Shown here piece by piece: positions 59,642-64,000 of a stretch of 64,000 nt of DNA (its first letter is position 1; each line of letters starts with the position of its first letter). The position numbers and the translations under genes were made by a program. The stretch covers positions 186,001 to 250,000 of the forward strand of contig MCGE01000030.1 in the NCBI GenBank assembly GCA_002105175.1, in the 5' to 3' direction. The notes below the pieces were generated by a model that saw only the letters and a list, made by a program, of their open reading frames with translations, was not told where the DNA came from and ran no database searches. The stretch comes from Absidia repens (lineage: Eukaryota; Mucoromycota; Mucoromycetes; Mucorales; Cunninghamellaceae).

Positions 59642-61189
59642 CTAGTTCAGTATCACTCGAGCTGGTAATAACACCTGATCCTGTTCATCAATGAATAAAG
59701 GGCAAACGACGGATTTGACAGTTGGGGTTGGGTCTTGCTCTTTGGGAAGCGTCACTTCAGTCTTGTCACCATCCTCCGCTGTCACTAATGGTGAGTCCTT
59801 ATCATCATCCACTACCACCATGATATTCTGATCGTAAGGAGCTCCAGGGGCCAAAGGTCGAATTAGCACATCTTGATCGCTGCTGTGGAGTTCCAACGAA
59901 AGTCTTGCGCAATGATCCAACAAGTCTTGCCATTCAGAAGATTCCGTCACCAAAGTAGGATCCGCTTCCAAGACACGGCAAATGTGTTGAGTGATAAGCA
60001 TACGGACAACATGAAGATAGTCATGGGTGGCTGGGTTCATGGCGAGAGATTGTACAGTTTGCCGTCGATACCATTTCGCAAAGTTGAGTCCTAATGTATT
60101 GTGAAACCGAGCCAATTGGTCTTGATAGGCAGTATTAAGCAAAAGTTGATGGTCCGTTCCGAAGGGAAGAGCATGCAAATAATACTCCATCACATGATGA
60201 AATAAATCCTTTTCCACTTGGCGCTGTTGTGTTGTTGTGGTCGTCCATTGCCTGGCAAAACTGGTCACTCGTTCAGCCCAGGTGGTGAGTTGCTGAGATA
60301 AAATTGAAGAGTTGAGTTCGCCAAGTAATAAATCATCGTAAGGCTGGGGATGGTGGCGTGTTTGCATGCTAGCGATCACGGCTTGTTGCTGTTTTGTTGT
60401 GTTTTCCAAATGGCGCAGCTGAGCTTGCAACATCTCGTTTTCTTCCATAAGGTGTGAGTATGATTTATCCACTGTCGCAATACTTGGTTGAGGTTCAGTA
60501 GGCGCCCGAATAGCATCATTTACAACCACTGGACTATGCGGTGAATGATGGCGGTGATGATGATGGTGGTGATGGCGGTGGTATCGACTGTCGTTATCCA
60601 TACTGTTGTCGTCCTCATCCTCGTTGTGTTGGTGATGATCGTGAATTGGATTGATTTCACTGTCATTCTCATCCATATCGTTAGTATGTCCCCGAATGTC
60701 ATGGTCGTCACTGTCCTTGTGTGTATGGTCATCATCATCTTGAGTAAGACTGAGTTCACTGCCAAATCCATCCGTGGTGCGGTCTCCATATTCAGCAGCC
60801 ACCGACCTAGACGCCATAGATCGGGAGTCCATTTGACTAACCAGAGTATCAATGTCCAAACTTTCAATATCCAATGATTGACCATTCAAGTCCACAGAGA
60901 TGTTGTTAGTCGATATAGTAGGAGGGTTGCCATCTGCCGTCAGATTGTCATCATCTACATCATGTACCAAGCGGCTTTTCTGAGTATTGGTACTAACAAC
61001 TGATTCTTGATCATCCACAGTTGCTGCTACACTCCAAGTATCCGTATCACGAGAAGACAGCCTTGTATTGTCCATTGCATCTAGGAAGTCCGTTTTTCGT
61101 AGGTAGGCGTGACGAGGCATAAAACCATCCAATGTCCGTTGGTGAAGCAGGTCCTTTTCACTGCCATCGTAAGAAGAGACTGAGCTCAT
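59642..61189 (-). CDS. acidic, His-rich coiled-coil protein of unknown function
   Basis: A single exon of 515 residues. No family is recognised. The N-terminal half is acidic and disordered, with Asp/His-rich stretches and a run of HRHHHHHHHRHH at about residue 207-218 that could bind metal, though a plain low-complexity tract is as likely. A coiled coil follows at about 243-283 (HLMEENEMLQAQLRHLENTT, KQQQAVIASMQT). The next 180 residues look folded and helical (LTTWAERVTSFARQW; FHHVMEYYLHALPFG; LGLNFAKWYRRQTVQSL; YLHVVRMLITQHICRVLEAD; DLLDHCARLSLELHSS). The C-terminus is acidic again and ends VLLPARVILN. The frame's length and the ordered central block argue that it is a true gene; its role is unknown. 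Confidence 0.75.
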   Translation of the reverse strand: MSSVSSYDGSEKDLLHQRTLDGFMPRHAYLRKTDFLDAMDNTRLSSRDTDTWSVAATVDDQESVVSTNTQKSRLVHDVDDDNLTADGNPPTISTNNISVDLNGQSLDIESLDIDTLVSQMDSRSMASRSVAAEYGDRTTDGFGSELSLTQDDDDHTHKDSDDHDIRGHTNDMDENDSEINPIHDHHQHNEDEDDNSMDNDSRYHRHHHHHHHRHHSPHSPVVVNDAIRAPTEPQPSIATVDKSYSHLMEENEMLQAQLRHLENTTKQQQAVIASMQTRHHPQPYDDLLLGELNSSILSQQLTTWAERVTSFARQWTTTTTQQRQVEKDLFHHVMEYYLHALPFGTDHQLLLNTAYQDQLARFHNTLGLNFAKWYRRQTVQSLAMNPATHDYLHVVRMLITQHICRVLEADPTLVTESSEWQDLLDHCARLSLELHSSDQDVLIRPLAPGAPYDQNIMVVVDDDKDSPLVTAEDGDKTEVTLPKEQDPTPTVKSVVCPLFIDEQDQVLLPARVILN

Positions 61190-61259
61190 GAGAAAAGAAA
61201 ATTGTAAATGTAATGAAGTAAGAACTATGAGTGTGAATGTGAGTGACTAACTATGTGAG

Positions 61260-61420
61260 TATATAATATATATATATATATCTATATCTATATACCTAGA
61301 TATGTGTATGTGTGTTTGTGTGTGTGTGTGTGATAGAGAGAGAGAGAGAGAGAGCGTGTGTGTGTGTGTGTGTGTATGTGAGAGTGTATATAAATATATA
61401 TCTATATATAATATACGTAT
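61260..61420. repeat. composite microsatellite (TA, GT, GA, GT, TA)
   Basis: Consecutive runs of TA (61264-61300), TG (about 61302-61331), AG (about 61333-61354), GT (about 61355-61374) and TA again (61388-61425). It lies 70-240 bp upstream of the start codon of the His-rich protein gene, so probably in its promoter or 5' leader. Surrounding region 61190-61622 holds no gene. Confidence 0.85.
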
Positions 61421-61622
61421 ATATGAGTGTAAGAAAATGATAAAAAAAAAAAAAAAAGTAAATAAAATGGGAGTCGGTATTTAAAAATAGCGTGGAAAGA
61501 AGATGATCCACAAAAAAAAAAGCTTTATTAAGAGTCAATGCAGAATAAAAAATAATATAGAATAAACGTAGAATAAAAAAAAAGTCAGCTATACAAGTAA
61601 AAGTAATGATAATACTACTAAT

Positions 61623-62593
61623 TTAAAATTTGGAGAGAATGGATTTCATGGAAGTGGCAGAAGCTTGCAACTGTTGTTCTTCGTCTTGGTTGAGCGGGAT
61701 TTCATAAATTTCTTCAATACCATTGTATCCAAACTTAGCAGGCATAGACAAACAACATCCCAAACGGGGTACAAACACAGATAAAGGACGGAGTTGATGT
61801 TTGTTTAAGATAATAGATTCACACAAATCAGCAGCACAAGCACCAATACCATAATAAGTGGCTCCCTTCAATTTGATAATATCCAAAGCCTTGCCTGCAA
61901 TGTTGTTTTGTACTTGCTTACGATCTAATTTTTGAATTTCCGGGAAGTCCAGCAAGGGTTTACCCGCAACAGAAGCTGCACCCCATGCAACAAATTGTGA
62001 ATCACCGTGTTCCCCGAGAACGTACGCATGTACCGAGTTGGCATTAACATTCAACACATCGGAGATCAAAGCACGAAGTCGGGTAGAGTCCAAATAAGTA
62101 CCAGAGCCAAACACTTGCTTTTGGGGAAGCCCACTAAGTTTTTGGGCAATTTGAGTCAATATATCGACAGGGTTGGATACCAATAGCATGATTGCTTCGG
62201 GCTTAATGGGTTGCATGCCACCAATCACACTTTCCAGTATCTTGTAATTGCGGCCAATTAGCTATAACCCCCCCCAAAAAAAAAGAATGAATATTTTACA
62301 CTTACAATATATTTTTTTATACTTACGTCAGTACGAGGTTCACCATCCTTTTGTTTAGCACCAGCAGTAACAACAATAATATCAGCTTGACCAGCTTCCT
62401 TGCTAGTAGCCGCCTTTACTTTGGTGGAACTAACACAAGCAACATCGCTGAGATCAAGAACTTGCCCGGTCACTATATCCTGAACAACGTCCACAATCAA
62501 GATTTCGGAGGCCACATCCTTTAACATCAAGGCATAGGCAATAGAAGCACCAACAGCGCCAGCACCGACAATTGCGACTTTAGAGGGAGCCAT
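61623..62593 (-). CDS. ldhA: NAD-dependent L-lactate dehydrogenase
   Basis: Exons on the minus strand 62327-62593 and 61623-62261 give 301 residues. The enzyme interconverts pyruvate and L-lactate with NADH in the cytosol. The NAD-binding loop ([18 protein letters not shown]) is at the N-terminus with the adenine-binding acid in ILIVDV; the mobile substrate loop carries GEPRTD; the substrate Arg is in YLDSTRLR and the catalytic His in [28 protein letters not shown] and [18 protein letters not shown] complete the family pattern. It is closest in appearance to Rhizopus LDH but lacks the last 20 or so residues of that enzyme. Gln rather than Arg follows the nucleotide loop region, so it is not a malate dehydrogenase. 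The intron contains a C9/A9-type homopolymer pair. Confidence 0.93.
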
Positions 62594-63224
62594 TTTTATA
62601 GATAGTGATTTTGTTTTTGTATAAGTATCAACAAAAGGGAAAAAAAAATTTTTTTTATAAATTAATGAAAGAAAAAGACGTGCAAATCATTGGAACCCAT
62701 GTTGCTTTTTTATATTATTCCCAGTTCCAACTTTTTTTTTAGCCTCGATAAAATCATGCCATTTGTGGTTTCACTGTTTCACACCCCGATCACCCTGAAA
62801 AACTGCCCACCACTTCTGAAACAAAGATTTATATCCATTTCTCATGTTTTTCCAAGAAATAACCGAACCATGTTTTTATCAATAATATGATAGCACCAGA
62901 ATAACCGTGTATGTTTAACCATAATTTATATATGTGGTTCTTCTTTATTTGAGACAAAAAAAAAAAAAAAAATAGACAGGTGGGAAAAAAGTCCGCCAAG
63001 ACCCCGAATCAGGTCATCTCAGTTGCCCGAAAAGATAATGATTATGACACAGTGCCAGACAGTCGTCGAAGGGAATCGAATGTGTTTTCATGATTATCGA
63101 TTGATGAATTTATTGATAATATTAATAATAATAGTAATGGAGTGATAAAGAATAACATCTAAAAGCTATAATGTGCGTATTATATATATATTACTACTAA
63201 AAACCAAAATGAGGAGTACTACTA
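62594..63224. other. gap between LDH and P5B ATPase genes
   Basis: About 630 bp. The left part is the LDH promoter; the right end is the 3' flank of the ATPase gene. No gene or repeat copy was recognised. A run of 17 A (62956-62972) is present. Confidence 0.5.
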
Positions 63225-63989
63225 CTAAAGATGTATCTTGAGGCGCTGTAAAGGATATTTTGATCGCAAGTAATTTCGCACAGGACCAAGAATTACCAGC
63301 AATTCCCAAGCATTGATCACGACAAAGTTTCCAATAGAGTAACCCCACAATTGGTATCTGAAGGATTTAGGTAATACATTGTGTCCCCAAGGATTGTTGT
63401 AAGGCTCTATATTGAAGTCAGGTCGTGGGTATCCCATTGACACTAACACATCCGGATCGCCGCAATTCACCCGCATAAGACACCCGAAGGAATTTGGATC
63501 TATGATATGAAAGAAAATGCAGAAAATTAATGATCAAAAAATAATAAAAACGGCAGTTTTTTACTTTCTTTCATGCTTCATACCTGCCAATTCCCAGTAA
63601 CTTACAATAGTGACAAAGAGAACCCACACACCAACAAGAAGGTAGTTTCGATACCATGATTTTCTGAAGATATAACCATAGTTGAAAACAAAACCGGAGT
63701 TGATGAATTGATATAGAGTGATAAATGTGAGAATGTCAGCCTCGAATGAGTCACCTAATAACCACCATTTGGAATTATCTGTTGCTCGTGCATCCCATTC
63801 GCGGCACCGGAAAAAGTCGTCCTGTGTATATAACCAAATGTAGGCACCAATCAAAAACCAGGCATTAATGAAGAGCTGACCCGTAACCGAAAGAAGTACC
63901 TCAGGACCAAGAATACGGGCAGTTGGACGATGCTTCGATAATTTGGTTGCCGCACCTGCTTGCGTCACCGCAAATGCACAAAACACAGT
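63225..63989 (-). CDS. probable P5B-type cation-transporting ATPase, C-terminal part
   Basis: Two 3'-terminal exons on the minus strand, 63584-63989 and 63225-63499, are visible; the gene continues beyond the window, and an intron starts at 63990. The 226 residues seen form the last membrane block. It opens with KLSKHRPTARILGPEVLLSV, the motif that precedes the late transmembrane helices in P5B ATPases (Ypk9/ATP13A2 group). Helices follow: TGQLFINAWFLIGAYIWLYT, LTFITLYQFINSGFVFNYGY, YLLVGVWVLFVTIVSYWELA and QLWGYSIGNFVVINAWELLV. Two loops are Cys-containing (RCREWDA; GCLMRVNCGDPD). The C-terminus is basic (RSKYPLQRLKIHL). Such pumps export polyamines or metals from vacuoles or lysosomes. The catalytic domains lie outside the window, so the call is probable, not certain. 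Confidence 0.65.
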
Positions 63990-64000
63990 CTATATATTAA

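Noticed and set aside
1..64000. Prokaryotic systems, CRISPR arrays, phage or secondary-metabolite clusters
   Set aside because: Gene structure is eukaryotic throughout; no spaced direct repeats or biosynthetic core enzymes were seen.

Overview
The window is 64 kb of AT-rich, intron-dense eukaryotic nuclear DNA from a fungus. The gene set fits an early-diverging filamentous fungus of the Mucoromycota type: an NAD-dependent L-lactate dehydrogenase most like the Rhizopus enzymes, an EF-hand MscS channel, an alpha-actinin, a Medusa-like developmental regulator, and many introns of about 50-100 nt with GTAAGT donors. The species cannot be named from the sequence alone. I rebuilt 22 protein-coding genes exon by exon by checking splice-site phase. 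I found no tRNA, rRNA or CRISPR.

Layout: the 3' part of a DUF3712/LEA-like protein gene (1-2828); a repeat-rich gap; a Medusa-like regulator and an HSF-domain transcription factor on the minus strand (6.4-12.0 kb); cytosolic tyrosyl-tRNA synthetase and the importin-alpha exporter CSE1 on the plus strand (12.8-18.7 kb); LSM2 and RPS28 on the minus strand (20.7-22.1 kb); an Sds3/Dep1-family gene sharing a short promoter region with RPS28 (22.3-24.5 kb); a Ser/Thr-rich protein of unknown function (25-26 kb); BDP1 of TFIIIB (29.2-31.4 kb); alpha-actinin (34-36.8 kb); a small membrane protein (37.2 kb); a homeodomain regulator (38.7-40.1 kb); a mechanosensitive channel (41.1-44.0 kb); aminopeptidase P (46.8-49.3 kb); a second Sds3-family gene (50.4-51.9 kb); a zinc-knuckle/RS protein (52.3-53.4 kb); an F-box-like/ankyrin protein (53.8-54.7 kb); a His/Asp-rich coiled-coil protein (59.6-61.2 kb); L-lactate dehydrogenase (61.6-62.6 kb); and the 3' end of a probable P5B-type ATPase (63.2-64 kb).

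These are mainly unlinked housekeeping and regulatory genes. The one functional theme is nuclear: two Sds3/Dep1-family genes (Rpd3L-type histone deacetylase complexes), BDP1 (RNA polymerase III), LSM2 (RNA decay and splicing), an RS-domain zinc-knuckle protein and three transcription regulators.

The strongest unusual signals are: (1) an apparent U12-type AT-AC intron in the SDS3-like gene, with textbook 5' splice site and branch site, whose removal restores a conserved-looking C-terminus; (2) a dispersed family of about 500-bp repeats with RNA polymerase III box-like heads, a pyrimidine-rich segment and a conserved core, which looks like a tRNA-derived SINE; (3) single-base frame breaks in the Medusa-like and tyrosyl-tRNA synthetase genes; (4) initiator codons cut off from the rest of the coding sequence by an intron in both LSM2 and RPS28; (5) a 13-nt exon in alpha-actinin and a GC-AG intron in CSE1. 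Gaps between genes hold long homopolymer tracts, microsatellites and several tandem repeats.
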